Below the pieces are notes generated by a model, which had not been told where the DNA came from, made no database searches, and saw nothing but the letters and a program-made list of their open reading frames with translations. 64,000 nt of DNA from Henricia sp. BOLD:AAB3569 (Eukaryota > Echinodermata > Asteroidea > Spinulosida > Echinasteridae): NCBI GenBank assembly GCA_037783545.1, contig JBBELK010000003.1:1364001-1428000 (forward strand). Reading direction: 5' to 3'. This document shows, piece after piece, positions 23,908 to 34,935 of the stretch; positions within the stretch are counted from its first letter, which is position 1; every line of letters starts with the position of its first letter. The translations under genes and the position numbers were made by a program.

Positions 23908-24212
23908 AAAGCCCAGTACACCATTTGCGGTTACCCCAAATGTTTACTTCACGATATGACAAGAAAGGTCTGACTAAAAATGTTGATAGCAATGGTAACA
24001 AACATTTTATGGTAACATGATTTTATTCCAGTGTAAAATGGTAACCTTTGTGGGGGAAATGGCCAACTGGCCATGCTTGGATTTTTTTCAGGTTTTCTAA
24101 AGTATTACTGCATCTATGTGGCTGAAATTTCTACAAGGCAGTTTATCAACATTATTCTTTAGTTATGTAATGCTGTTGTTCCTGTATTTAAAAGTTTTCT
24201 ATAACCACGTAA
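23908..24212 (-). mobile_element. Family A MITE, copy 7, central part deleted
   Basis: From TTAAAGCCCAGTACACCATT to TTTAAAAGTTTTCTATAACC. The middle, including the palindrome, is missing. Confidence 0.75.
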
Positions 24213-24646
24213 TCTATTTTTGAAGCCGGAAGTCAGAAAAGGAAAACATTTTATTTAAAAATTAGGAAAAGACTTGACTTGTAAAATGTTAACCAGAATA
24301 AAACCATGTTAATTAACTTGAAAAAAAGTAATTCGATTGGTATTTTAAGGACACATTTTTCTTGGTTCTGAAATTTAATAAGGGTGGTGCAAGGCTATAG
24401 TATGACACGCCATATGTATCACAATTCCACATATGGTTCCTTATCAGATAATTCCAGTCGACGGTGTGTTTAAATGAAGTGGCCAGAACAACACAAGCAG
24501 ATCGTGTATCAATGCGGGAATGCACGGAATCTAGAGGAAATCTCACGCGGTGAATTCAAGATAAGAGGAACAAAGAATTATCCCAAATGTAATCGATTAC
24601 AAATGGCAACGAAACTACTTTGAAATCACTCCATATACCACTTCAT

Positions 24647-24799
24647 ATAGACCGTATCGAATAGCCGCCATCTTGTGGGGCAGTTTCTTTGTTCCTTGAC
24701 GACGACATGCACGGTTGCACATATTGTCCTTACATTGTTGAACCGGTTTAAGTAACAAAAGGTGCCCCAGAAGATGGCAGCTATTCGATACGGTCTATA
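24647..24799. mobile_element. Family C MITE, copy 3
   Basis: Arms TAGACCGTATCGAATAGCC and GGCAGCTATTCGATACGG; TA on both sides. The middle matches copies 1 and 2. Confidence 0.85.
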
Positions 24800-24809
24800 C
24801 AGCTCATCT

Positions 24810-25030
24810 CCCTGTGGTGTATACAGCCCTGGCTGCCTATTAGGCGCTCAATGGATAATCAAACACATCAACATTCGCTATCTTCTTATGTATCCATTCC
24901 TGGGTGGAGAGAAGCAATGTGTGGCAAAGTACCTTGCTCAAGGGCACACGCACCATGAACGACCGGACCGGGATTCGGACCCACTACCTTTGGAACTAAC
25001 TCGGTTTTAGACCGTTCCACGGCAGACTGA
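24810..25030 (-). repeat. SINE-like repeat (CCTTGCTCAAGGGCAC core)
   Basis: Shares CCTTGCTCAAGGGCAC and a following B-box-like GGGATTCGGACCC with the repeat at 4.5-4.87 kb. It lies immediately beside family C copy 3. Confidence 0.5.
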
Positions 25031-26120
25031 AGTACAACTCCTTGCCATACTCAAACTGAACATACGCTATACCATATGTGTATGTGTGTGTTGGAATCTG
25101 GTGATACTTATGGTTGAGTGACCCCTGTAGCATCATCCCCTTCCCATATCACCAATCAACCAAGACATTGATAGCTTCAGATCATCACCATCTCTCCAGT
25201 TCCCCACTCAAACTTCCCCCTTTAGACAGCCTAGCACACAACCACAACCTTTTCACGTCAAGTCTTGCAAACTGATCACCATCGCGATACACGCCGTGCC
25301 GTAAAAGCATGGTCGGAAACTGTAGAGCCTACGAGATCATAATCTGCCCATTTTCGCGCGCTTTCTCATAATGAAACGCGGGAAAGTAAGATGGAGATCA
25401 ATTTATGACTCTCTCTTTCCTTGATTGCCAACGTTGTAGTGGGGAGACCCACAGGACGGCTCCCCAGAGACTATCAAACGCATTCCCTCGTACAGGAGAT
25501 ATACGGTGTTCCTTGTGCAAAGTATTAGGGCTTAGCCTTATCTCAAGACCTCGCAACTTCGTTCCCCTTGTAATAACAAGACGTCAGGTAATAAAAATAA
25601 CGATCGGGAAATTAAAGGATGCATGTGAATTACCGAGTAAACAAAAAGTGTAATTATAAGCGCACGAGCTTAATCTCTGCATGGGATATCGTTTTTAGTT
25701 TCGAAATGATATGTTAAAACAAGAGAACTTCATATCGCCGAAACGAGGCAGTTATACGACTAAATGCTGTCACTGGTTTGTACGCTCCATGCAATAGACT
25801 ACTAATACCAGGAGTGGGCTATATAGAAGGTGACATTTTCAGATCAAGCTCATCAAACCATAGTTTGACGACTTAATGTCTACTAACACAGACAAAATGA
25901 AGAATATACGAAATCCAAGGTGCCCCAGCCGAAAATGTTATTAACAAAACAAAAAAATAAAACCCCAAGATGGCCGCCATTTTGGCATCAAGGATAATTT
26001 TGTTGCTATAACTCGGCCATTTTTTTTCATCTTTTAGCCTGGTTATGATGTTTATAGCCATGATTTGGAGGTCAATAAACCCAATCATGACATTCATTAT
26101 GAAAGTAATTTCTTTAAATG

Positions 26121-26434
26121 TCATATGTGACCCGCTCTGCAAAAAAGAGTCACAAGTCGCGCTGGCTAGTATTCTTTTTGCGACCATAAAAAGAAATCTG
26201 TGGCATTTCTATGCTCATTAAAATACCTAAACACAAAAGAAATTCCAGGCGTAACACAGACATTCCAGGGGGAACACAGACATTCCAGGCGGTATCTGGG
26301 CACCGCCAGGAATTTCCATTGTGTTTTGGTATTTTATTGAGCGTGGATTTGCCGCAGATTTCTTTTTATTGTCGCAAAAAGAATACTAACCAGCGCGACT
26401 TGTGACTCTTTTTTGCAGAGCGGGTCACATATGA
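26121..26434. mobile_element. Palindromic MITE (CATATGTGACCCGCTCTGC ends)
   Basis: About 314 bp. Long, nearly perfect arms TCATATGTGACCCGCTCTGC, AAAAAAGAGTCACAAGTCGC, GTATTCTTTTTGCGAC and AAAAAGAAATCTG are mirrored on the right. The loop holds tandem ACACAGACATTCCAGG units. One copy. Confidence 0.85.
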
Positions 26435-26664
26435 TAATTTTATCATTTAATTTCCACACACAAAATACAATTACCGAACATTAGCAACCCATATGCAAAG
26501 ACTAACACATGCATATTGCAACATTAATAATACTAATTTCCAATTGTTAATTCAAAATTCAGAATTGTGAAAAATCCTGTTTTCCCGCAAATGACTGCCA
26601 ACCGTGGCCTCTGCGTTGCATTGATTTCATGGTGTGTGAGGCAATGGTTCTATCTGGCCTCTCC

Positions 26665-26802
26665 AAGTTAAGAGCGGTTACCAGCTTCACTCGTCGTGTT
26701 TGGGGTTCACGACTTAATACGTCCCCTTTGCACTTCGGTGCGAGTTAAGAGCGTTGCTGGTTCCACTCGTCGTGTTTAGGGTTCACGACTTAATACGTCC
26801 CC
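26665..26802 (+). repeat. Two-copy tandem repeat, 77-bp period
   Basis: AGTTAAGAGCG, CACTCGTCGTGTTT, GGGTTCACGACTTAATACG occur twice. Each unit also contains a small inverted pair TCGTCGTG/CACGACT. Confidence 0.75.
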
Positions 26803-26962
26803 CAATCGAACAAAAGGCAGAATTAATTCAATAAACTATTGAAATAACTTAATACGTCACCCACAAAACAATGTAAATTAAAGTCAGATCTAACGAACCA
26901 TTAATGTGATAGAATTAGGCCTATGCATTTTTAAAAGAATGTCTTACTTTTAAGAACAGAGA

Positions 26963-26995
26963 GGGGGAGGGGAGAGGGGGTAGGGGGTAGGGGGC
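26963..26995 (+). promoter_or_regulatory. Strong G-quadruplex-forming motif
   Basis: Five G runs of four or five bases separated by one to three bases (A, AGA, TA, TA). This satisfies the usual four-run, short-loop definition with margin. On the AP-2 coding strand it is a C-rich run inside intron 3, so the G-rich strand is the template. Function unknown. Confidence 0.8.
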
Positions 26996-28044
26996 GTTCA
27001 CATGGACTCATCGTGCAGCATATTAGCAGTGAAGGTAAAAGATCACGTGACCTCAAAGTCAATGATCTCAAAGGTCAATCCCGACCAATCCAAGATGTCC
27101 AATTAAAAACTGTTCTTTTTGTCGGCAAACACAACAAAACCTGACGCATGTAAATGCCACGGATTGAAAGTACGTACATATACATAGCGAGTCATATTAC
27201 TGCGCCAGTACACTGCGCCATAACGCCACATCGCATAATACGCAACCTGATTGCGCGAACCAATCAAACTCGCCTAATTTGAACGGATTGTATTTCGTGT
27301 TCACCCGATATTATTAGTGGGGGTTTTATTTCCAAAACGCAAAGGAACTGGTCGAGAAATTGAAGCCCTGTTCCGCAGTTCCGTGCAAATGGAATAATCG
27401 AGTCTATATTTTGATTTCTGGACACAAAGCGTAATCAAACACACACCGTATTGATGCGCACACAGGGCGGTGCATTCAATAGAACCCACGGTGAATAGCT
27501 GGTTAATATGACACGCGCAGTAACAACAATAGTCAACCAATATTATGATTATATACGCGCCGGTACAAAGAATGATTTGTATGCCGCCAAAGCGTTTAGC
27601 AGCGCGCTATATAGCGACCTGAATAAAGCGAATTTTACCAAACTAATAGACACATGAACCGATGCGGATACTGGCTATTGTCACAAGCGGACGTAAGGTC
27701 CCCAGCAGGCAATTTACCAAATCACAACCAAATAGGTTTCGTCATCCCAATTTAGCAAGAGAAAAACAGCTTTTATAAAGTGTACTGTTCAATTTGGTCG
27801 CATTGTTCAAATGTGCAGGCTTTTCTATTCACACTGAGCTCTTTGGCGCGGACATATTTTGACGCGCATTGCTTTCAGAAAAATAGACGTGGAGGGAATA
27901 GAACGACGCTCTGAAAATCACAGAGTATCAAAAACCTTTCCGACCAAGTTGATTCTGTGGTTTGCAGTGCGTCGTTTCACTCCAAATTCCCCCGGAAAAA
28001 TGGCTTTGCGCGCGTGCAATTGGTTTGTACATGCAGAAGCTGAT

Positions 28045-28290
28045 TTGCCGCTTGTGCGCGGCCGGTCGCGACGCGCAAAACATTCAAATTTGATGAACTT
28101 CGACCGCGGTGCGCTGACCTTTCCAACGCGCAGCCAATGAGGTATCAGAGAAGCCCCAAGTTACCGGGGTCGAATTTTCTATTTTAGAAGATCGGCGATT
28201 GGGACCTCGTGCAATGCGGTTAGCGCAGCGCGGCAGTGTGATTTTTCCGCGATTACATGAATGCCCCTTCCCTGTGAATCCACCTTTATG
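28045..28290 (+). mobile_element. Family H MITE, copy 1, left end eroded
   Basis: Shares GGTCGCGACGCGCAAAAC, CGCGGTGCGCTGACCTTTCC, AACGCGCAGCCAATGAGG and GTGTGATTTTTCCGCGA with the complete copy at 30.1 kb. Unusually GC-rich for the window. Confidence 0.75.
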
Positions 28291-28897
28291 GCGCGCAGTT
28301 AGCGCGGCATAAAATGACGCTCAGTTCAACGTTATGCTGATCTCCATGTACATCAAAACAACACAATGCTTCTAAAGATACTCCTTGTCAATTACATGTA
28401 GCTACGATTTCTGCATGCCTTTCGCGCAAAAGGTGTTTCAACAAATAAACAAACCGCCATACAAAACTGCACATAGGCCTAGTCATTTATTATATTCCCC
28501 AGCCTGAAATATTTGTAGCCTTATATTGCAGACACGAAGCGGACAGGTGATTACTATGGCCCCAAGCTGTACAAAAGATTCACCGGGGCATGCAACCACG
28601 AAGCGGGTCGGATAGGACATTGGCACCCTGGGCAAGTCCAAAGACCTAGATATTTTTTTTTCTTTTTCTGGTAAAGCGGGTTATGATTAATACTTCCAAA
28701 CATCTATAATAAATAAATACTATTGTGCTTGGTTGGTAGATTCAGAATACAGCTAAGTTGGTATACGGACACTACTCGCTAGTTCGTTTCAGTACATGTA
28801 CCAAACATCCGTCCGTACCATAATACACGACGGTTCCCACAACTACATTACAACTCGACTTGAAAACAAATAATACTCTCAACAGATTTTTCTATTT

Positions 28898-29318
28898 TAA
28901 AGGTGGTATACATGACTACCACTGTTAATTAAAAGCCTATGTCGAGAAAACTACCTTGTGGAAATTTCAGCCACAGATGCAGTAATACTTCAGAAAACCT
29001 GAAAAATCAAAATGGGTGTTGAGATTTTGATACCATATCATGTGTCATATTTTTCTCATTACCATTTTGAAATTTCGCGCTCTCAATACACATATTTCCA
29101 AGGATATCGTCAAAAAACCACCAAACTAATTTATCCGGTTAATACATGAAGCAGTGCAGTGATTACACCAACCTTTTTTGCTTCCACATCCAAATTGGAG
29201 ATTGCAAATGTCCCGTTTTCTTCCCATGGATAGTATTTTGGGGAGGTATTTTACATGATTGTTAGGTTAGAACGTAATCCATTTTCTGAAAAAAATCCGA
29301 ACAAGCTCCTTTAAAATG
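28898..29318. mobile_element. Chimera: left half of family F/A fused to right part of family B
   Basis: Up to about 29007 the sequence follows family A/F (TTTAAAGGTGG, TTTCAGCCACAGATGCAG, GAAAACCTGAAAAATC). From 29008 it follows family B in minus orientation (ATGGGTGTTGAGATTTTG...) to the TTAA-flanked right end ACAAGCTCCTTTAA. Confidence 0.75.
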
Positions 29319-29941
29319 AAAATGTATATATATATTTAACCTTTCGTCGTGGAAAGGTCATATTCTTTGCATGCAGCAAATAAAATGTGACACTTTCAAA
29401 TGCTTTTATTCCTTACTTATTTCAAATTTTATATCGAGTTTTGGTTTTATATGTACGTAGACATCCTTTTGTCCCACATTAATACCAGAGACAACGGCAT
29501 TCAAGTAGGTTGTACACGAAATGAACGGACACAGGGGATTTTAAATAAACACCAAAATGACCTGAAAAGTGCAGTAGTTGTTGCCAGGTCCTAAACACTC
29601 GCCTGGCTCAGCCCATCTAGAACCCATCCACAGCGAAGGACAGCGCGAATTGACCATCCATGCATGATCACTAGCTAGCGCTGTACAAGAAGATTAATTT
29701 AATTCAACACGGCGCGGAGTTTGAGAGGAATGGAAGCAGTCACACACGACATGTGATTAGCTTACATGGAGCAGAAAGGGCTTTTAAATAATTAACGAAG
29801 TGTGCTTTGCAATTTACGCCTTATAGTGCGTCGTCAAATAATGACACAATACTGTAGGTGGCTGGCTTGCTCACGAAACGGTGAATATTGTGAATTAATT
29901 TGGTCATGGGAAAAGACCAAGAAAACCTGTGTATAATCCTG

Positions 29942-30594
29942 TTAAAGGAGCATGTGCAGATCACATTTTTTTTTACCATCCCCCATTTTTCCCATGGGTG
30001 TTGAGTTTTTGATACTAAATCTTGTGTCATATTTTCTCATTACCAGCATTTTGAATTCGCGCTCTCAATACGTATATTTTTTCAAGGATATCATAAAAAA
30101 AAACACTTAAGGGGAGTTCACACTATCGCGGAAAAATCACACTGTGCCCTTGGTTTGTACACAAACTGGTTTGCCGCTTGTACGCGGCCTATCGCGACGC
30201 GCAAAACGTTTTGAGCTGGGTCAAAGTTCAAATTTGTTGAACTTTGACCGCGGTGCGCTGACCTTTCCAACGCGCAGCCAATGAGGTATCAGAGAAGCCC
30301 CAAGTTACCAGAGTGGAATTTTCTATTTTGGAATAATCGGCGATTGGGAGCTCATGCAATGCGGTGAGCGCAGCGCGAAAGTGTGATTTTTCCGCGATAG
30401 TGTGTATCCGCCTTTAGGCCTACACTTACATTGAGCAGTACGGTGATTAACCAACCTTTTTGCTTCAACATCCGAATTGGAGATTGCAAAACAATTTTTT
30501 TCTTTCCATGGATATTATTTTGGGGAGGTAATTTATATGATTGTTAAGATAAAACAAAATCCATTTTCTTGAAAATCTGGACACGCTCCTTTAA
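29942..30594 (-). mobile_element. Family B MITE, split by family H
   Basis: TTAAAGGAGCATGTGCAGAT at the left and ATCTGGACACGCTCCTTTAA at the right, with family B interior on both sides of a foreign block at 30113-30419. TTAA flanks both ends. Confidence 0.85.
30113..30419. mobile_element. Family H MITE, complete copy nested in family B
   Basis: Inverted ends CACACTATCGCGGAAAAATC and GATTTTTCCGCGATAGTGTG enclose the GC-rich interior shared with 28.05-28.29 kb. It breaks family B inside the AACACCGATG-type region, so it is younger than that copy. Confidence 0.85.
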
Positions 30595-30713
30595 ATAGTC
30601 CATAGCATACGAAATTTGTGGCATAAAAATTAATAGTGTTGCCAAGCCTACCATTGATGGAATAATTACCATCTGAATTTTGCAATATACTGTTATCTGA
30701 ATTGTTCAATGTA

Positions 30714-30761
30714 ATGGGTCAGTAATTTGTAATGGGTCAGTAATTTGTAATGGGTCAGTCC
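30714..30761 (+). repeat. 18-bp tandem repeat, 2.6 copies
   Basis: Unit AATGGGTCAGTAATTTGT, three near-identical starts. Confidence 0.9.
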
Positions 30762-30780
30762 ACTTTATAAACTGCACGTT

Positions 30781-30924
30781 TGATTTTTGAATATTTAACT
30801 ATTTAATCATCTTGTCGCTAGAGGGCGCTATTTCGTACGATGAAGTCATCACTTATATTTTTGGAAAGCTTGAAGGCCTCTGACACTAACGCCATTGACC
30901 CCATCGTGACCGGAACAGCCATTA
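30781..30924 (+). repeat. Repeat U, copy 1
   Basis: TTTGAATATTTAACTATTTA, CGCTAGAGGGCGCTATTTCG, GGAAAGCTTGAAGGCCTCTG, CCCCATCGTGACCGGAACAG in order; the same order appears at 32680-32822. No inverted ends. Short open frames in both copies (minus strand) share VTMGSM...LVSEAFKLSKNIS but have no other coding evidence. Confidence 0.7.
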
Positions 30925-30994
30925 AGTTTTTACGAGTGTCACAATTAGCACGTTTCTCACAAAAAGCGTCTGGTGTACTGGTGTATTTCCTTTC

Positions 30995-31200
30995 ACATGC
31001 ACACTTAGTGTCCACTTGACCAGACTAAATTTCTGTTGCTATGTGGTGCACGCGGCAGATGTGAAGTACAGAATCAATACTGTGTTCACTGCAAGAGAGA
31101 ATGGCATAAAGCAATAAGACTGTTCGTTGCTAGGCAATGGTGTGTACCACGTAGCAGTAATAGCGTAGTATGTGACTTTCTAAACTACACCATTTGAATG
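30995..31200 (-). repeat. Repeat G, copy 3
   Basis: Minus-orientation copy with TTGCTATGTGGTGCACGC and GTACCACGTAGCA; lies directly before the octamer cluster. Confidence 0.7.
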
Positions 31201-31223
31201 TGAAGAATTCGAGGCGCCAGCCA

Positions 31224-31266
31224 TTATGCAAATGTTATGCAAATGTTATGCAAATGTTATGCAAAA
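31224..31266 (+). promoter_or_regulatory. Cluster of POU octamer motifs at 11-bp spacing
   Basis: TTATGCAAATG repeated, giving three exact ATGCAAAT octamers and a fourth ATGCAAAA, all on the same face at 11-bp steps. ATGCAAAT is the consensus of POU (Oct) homeodomain factors. It lies in AP-2 intron 3, 1.7 kb downstream of exon 3. It may be only an 11-bp microsatellite. Confidence 0.6.
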
Positions 31267-31991
31267 GGATAATTGCACGACACACCAATTCGGATAATTT
31301 TCATACGAAATCATATGTGACAGCGCCTACAGAGGCCTAAGAAGAACTAAAATAAACCACATTCATCAAAGTGTCGCGGTGTTCTAAATTTCAAGCTTGC
31401 GTATCGTGGAGGTTTTTGACCGCTGAAAAATTCATCGTAGACGCGCATGTTCCTTGATGCTCGTCCGGCGAATGGACACGGCAGTCAACCGCTCTCCAAT
31501 CATTCAAGACAGCTCCCAAGTCGACAATTAGGAGCATCATCTTTGATCAGACCAAGCGTCTGTCTATATCGCGTCCATACCCACACGGCTGATCAAGGCA
31601 CACACAGCATACACACGCCACGCGGTGCATATAACCATCATCTCACGCACGGCGCACCTCAATATTCTTGCATTTTCATTTGTAGTATAAACAGCGTAAT
31701 CCTTACAGATGAAACCGGGGCGCTTGAGAATTGAAACCAGAGATGCGACCAATTTCTGGACAGTTGAACAATCAACTGTTTCAGCTTGTATTCTCCCTGA
31801 CAATCGCGCAAAAGGTCCTGAACTTTACACATCTCTGTATCAAAAAGCGATTTTCAATATAAAACTCGGTTGATTCAGACTTAATCCATATCAGTATAAC
31901 TGTTATACCTTTTGCTAATATTTGTTAATAGGTTAAGAAAAAGGTAGTTTATTTTTTTATTTTTTGAATTTTTTCGGAAAGTCTAACCTTG

Positions 31992-32333
31992 TTAAAGGAG
32001 CGTGTTTATATTTTTGCAGCAAATGGATTTCGTTCTAACCTAACAATCATATAAAATACTCCCCTAAAATACAATCCATGGGAAGAAAGCATGCAGGAAA
32101 TTTGCAATCTCCAATTTGGATGTGGAAGCAAAAAGGTTGGTGTACTCACTGCACTGCACTTTATGGAACCGGATAAATTAGTTTACAAAACATCAGTGGT
32201 TTTTCGACGATATCCTTAAAAATATACGGATTGAGAGCGCGAAATTTCAGAATGGTAATGAGAAAAATATGAGAAATGATATGGTATCAAAATATCGAGA
32301 GTTAAAACATGTGATCTAGTCACGCTCCTTTAA
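31992..32333 (+). mobile_element. Family B MITE, complete copy
   Basis: TTAAAGGAGCGTGTTTATAT to CTAGTCACGCTCCTTTAA with exact TTAA on each side and family interior. Confidence 0.9.
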
Positions 32334-32679
32334 CAAACAGGCAGTGTTTTTTGTTTGATAGGGTATTAGTTGGGTTGTTTGTTTGTGTTTGTGATTTTTA
32401 CGGACAGTCGAACTTTGTTAAAGAAAGGTTCTTAGGACTTGGCTGATTACCTTGTTATAACAGGAACCTTGTATTATCAGGAATAAAAGCAAGAAGAACT
32501 AGACATGTGTTCGTTCTTGACAACGAACACGGGGCTGTTCCGGTTCATTGTTATGAATATGTATGGTGGTCGACCTGACCTGTTATCACCGACATTAAGC
32601 TAATTTGCGCAAACATTGCTACAAAAGGTCACTTTAAGACATTTTTATTTCGTCGCGGGGTGAAACGGTTAATTGTTTT

Positions 32680-32822
32680 ATTGATTTTTGAATATTTAAT
32701 TATTTAATTATTTTGTCGCTATAGAGGGCGCTATTTCGTACAATGACGTCATAACTTATATTTTTGGAAAGCTTGAAGGCCTCTGACACTAACACCATTG
32801 ACCCCATCGTGACCGGAACAGT
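32680..32822 (+). repeat. Repeat U, copy 2
   Basis: Second copy of the repeat at 30.78 kb, ending 125 bp from the exon 3 donor of AP-2. Confidence 0.7.
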
Positions 32823-32946
32823 CAACAGAGCTCTGGGACCTAAAATATCCTTGTCTTGAGTAGAATTATCTATTAACAAAGTTTGATTATCGAAGTTTGA
32901 CAGAAATTCTTTTTCTTCCAAACTGAAGCAAAATGTTTAAACTCAC

Positions 32947-33010
32947 CTTTTCTAATGACGGATGAGTGATGGTCACCGTGTATGTAATTTGAACCGTCGT
33001 CGTGGGCTCC
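32947..33010 (-). CDS. TFAP2: Transcription factor AP-2, exon 3 (short linker exon)
   Basis: A 64-nt exon with strong signals: acceptor TTTTGTTTTATGCAG before 33010 and donor AAAAG|GTGAGT after 32947. It starts in phase 0, fitting exon 2, and ends in phase 1, fitting exon 4. It encodes 21 full codons, Gly-Ala-His-Asp-Asp at the start and SSVIRK at the end. SSVIRK corresponds to the QSVIKK/QTVIKK segment that follows the transactivation region in vertebrate AP-2 proteins. In vertebrates, from memory, that segment is the end of the large exon 2, so here an extra intron separates it. It lies about 24.7 kb from exon 2 and 21.4 kb from exon 4. Family evidence is short, but splice sites, phase and location agree. 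Confidence 0.88.
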
Positions 33011-33469
33011 CTGCATAAAACAAAAATATCAAATGCATTTTGTGAAATTCATGTCTAAAGCCGCTAACACTGCATTTCAAACTGATGAAAGACGTGCACC
33101 AAACCTATAACTTTCTATACATCTTGGCACCAATTTGAACATTATGTGCAAGTACTACAAAAGTGTTTTCAACATAAACCATTGTGGACTTTTTTTCCAG
33201 GTCCAGAGCCATTTTTGGCAACATAGATAATATTTTTATGCAAATGCTTCTATATCTTCTCTCAAAATGGAAATAAATAACTTTAACTTCTTCTGATATT
33301 AAGCCCGAAAGGGTATGTAGATAGCCTGACAACATAGCTTTCTATGTCCTCCCTGCACACATTTTATATTAAATGACCTAAAAAGAACAGACACTTGGTG
33401 GGGTATCTTTGTCTGTCTTGTTATATAAGTTACATGGTAACGAACGCAATATATGGTATGGTGCCTAGT

Positions 33470-33575
33470 CACCGTATTGAAATGAAACAACCAAACTTGG
33501 GATGAGAGAAAAATCCTAAGGGCCTTATCGAGATTCGAACCCGAGAGCTCTCTCTGACCCACCGGGCAGTAACAT
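33470..33575 (-). repeat. Single tRNA-headed SINE fragment
   Basis: Contains GAGATTCGAACCCGAGAG (reverse B box), ACCGGGCAG, and the tail AACTTGGGATGAGxGA. The same pieces border the array near 60.95 kb. Confidence 0.6.
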
Positions 33576-33607
33576 GGGAAATCTGCACAGGGAGTTGTCG
33601 AAAGGTA

Positions 33608-33842
33608 CAGTTGAAGTCAGAAGTATAAATGCAACTGTATGCAACCAAGTGTTAAAACTGGTGTGCTTACACTATTTTTGTAACAGTCTTTACTAAAGTC
33701 TTGATTTTGTGGAATTCTTCACGTGCATGCAGTACTTAAAACATAGCTTGCACACCTTGCAATGGTTCGGGTAGTCCTGTTTACCATTTTAGGTGATGAT
33801 GGTATAGTGGTGTACGTGTATTTATACTTCTCACTTCAACTA
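33608..33842. mobile_element. Tc1-like MITE, copy 1 (CAGTTGAAGTC ends)
   Basis: Ends CAGTTGAAGTCAGAAGTATA and TATACTTCTCACTTCAACTA, flanked by TA. The terminal CAGTTGAAGTCGGAAGT is the well-known end of Tc1-type fish and invertebrate transposons. No transposase is present. Confidence 0.85.
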
Positions 33843-34617
33843 TATGTTATCAGACGATCTGTGACTATTCAGTTGAGGCTTAAGTTATCTTCTCAGAACA
33901 GGTTAAAGATATTTCTTCTGTTTTGACAGAACATAAAACCACTTAGGCCTATAGAACAATATTATCATCGATCACAAAGGGGCTCTAGACCCTAGAAAGA
34001 CCCTTTTGCCGTTTCACATTTATTACAGAAGAAAAAACTAATTACTAAACGTTGCTATATAGAGTGACACCTGACGACTCCTGATTAAAAATGGCCGACC
34101 ACTCGACAAAGAAAGTGACAACGAAGAGTATAAGGTGAGGACACACATCCTTCCCACAATCCCCTGCGGCTCCTTGCAGGGGTCCAATCGGAATAAGAAA
34201 GGACGTGAAAGGACCCCGGTGTCATATGATACCCTAGTAGTGAGAGCTCATCTTTCAAGACACGTCTTAAGGTGAAAAGCCGTCTGCCAAAAGCGCTCTC
34301 TTCTGTCTTCGCCTAAAAGCGCGCCAATTTGCGCGCCAAATGCAGGTTTGCACAAATGAAAGTAATCGGGGTCAAAGGTCACCAACGTAATGACGTAATA
34401 TGATTTGCGTTGTACGCATTGTGACAGGTTCTCGTATAGAAATGCACGGTGTTGTGTGTAGTTATAACCACCTCCATGCTATAACTGACCATTAGTCCCT
34501 ACGGCAATGTGCGAACCTGGGTTCGAGGAAATTGAATTAATGTTAGACAGACTGGGAAGAAGGTTGTGCTATTCCACATTCCAATCAGTAGTATAGTTCC
34601 AGCTCTATAATTAACAA

Positions 34618-34935
34618 TCTACTTGTTCAAATTTTCCCAGAAAATGGACTTCGTTCTAACCTAATAATCGTATAAAATACCTCCCCAAAATACTATCCAA
34701 GGCAAGAAAACAGAAAATGTTCAATCTCCATTTTGGATGTGGAAGGAAAATATTGGTGTAGGTAATCACTGCACTGCTTTATGGAAAGGAAAACGAGTTT
34801 ACAAAACATCTGCGTTTTTTTATGATATCCTTGAAAATATACCAGATTAATGGAGCGAAATATATTGAGAGCGCGAAATTTCAGAATGGTAATGAGAAAA
34901 ATATGACAAATAATATGATATCAAAATCTCAATTG
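34618..34935 (+). mobile_element. Family B MITE, ends eroded
   Basis: Interior from CCCAGAAAATGGACTTCG to ATATGATATCAAAATCTC, with a local duplication of the GAGAGCGCGAAATTTCAG region. Confidence 0.75.

Larger units (their letters stand above)
11527..32946 (-). other. TFAP2: AP-2 intron 3, 21.4 kb
   Basis: Bounded by GTGAGT at 32946 and CCCTTTTAG at 11527. Beyond the repeats listed separately, stretches with no recognised gene or repeat are 12170-13810, 14190-14960, 15970-17570, 17860-19370, 19570-20460, 21510-22020, 22515-23290, 23375-23900, 24215-24640, 25035-26120, 26440-28040, 28295-28890, 29320-29940 and 31205-31990. The intron also holds a G-quadruplex motif near 26.97 kb and a POU-octamer cluster at 31.2 kb. 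Confidence 0.85.

Noticed and set aside
30818-32921. Two minus-strand frames sharing a 30-residue segment, first thought to be paralogous exons
   Set aside because: The shared part is repeat U; no splice sites or phase agreement, and frames outside it are unrelated.
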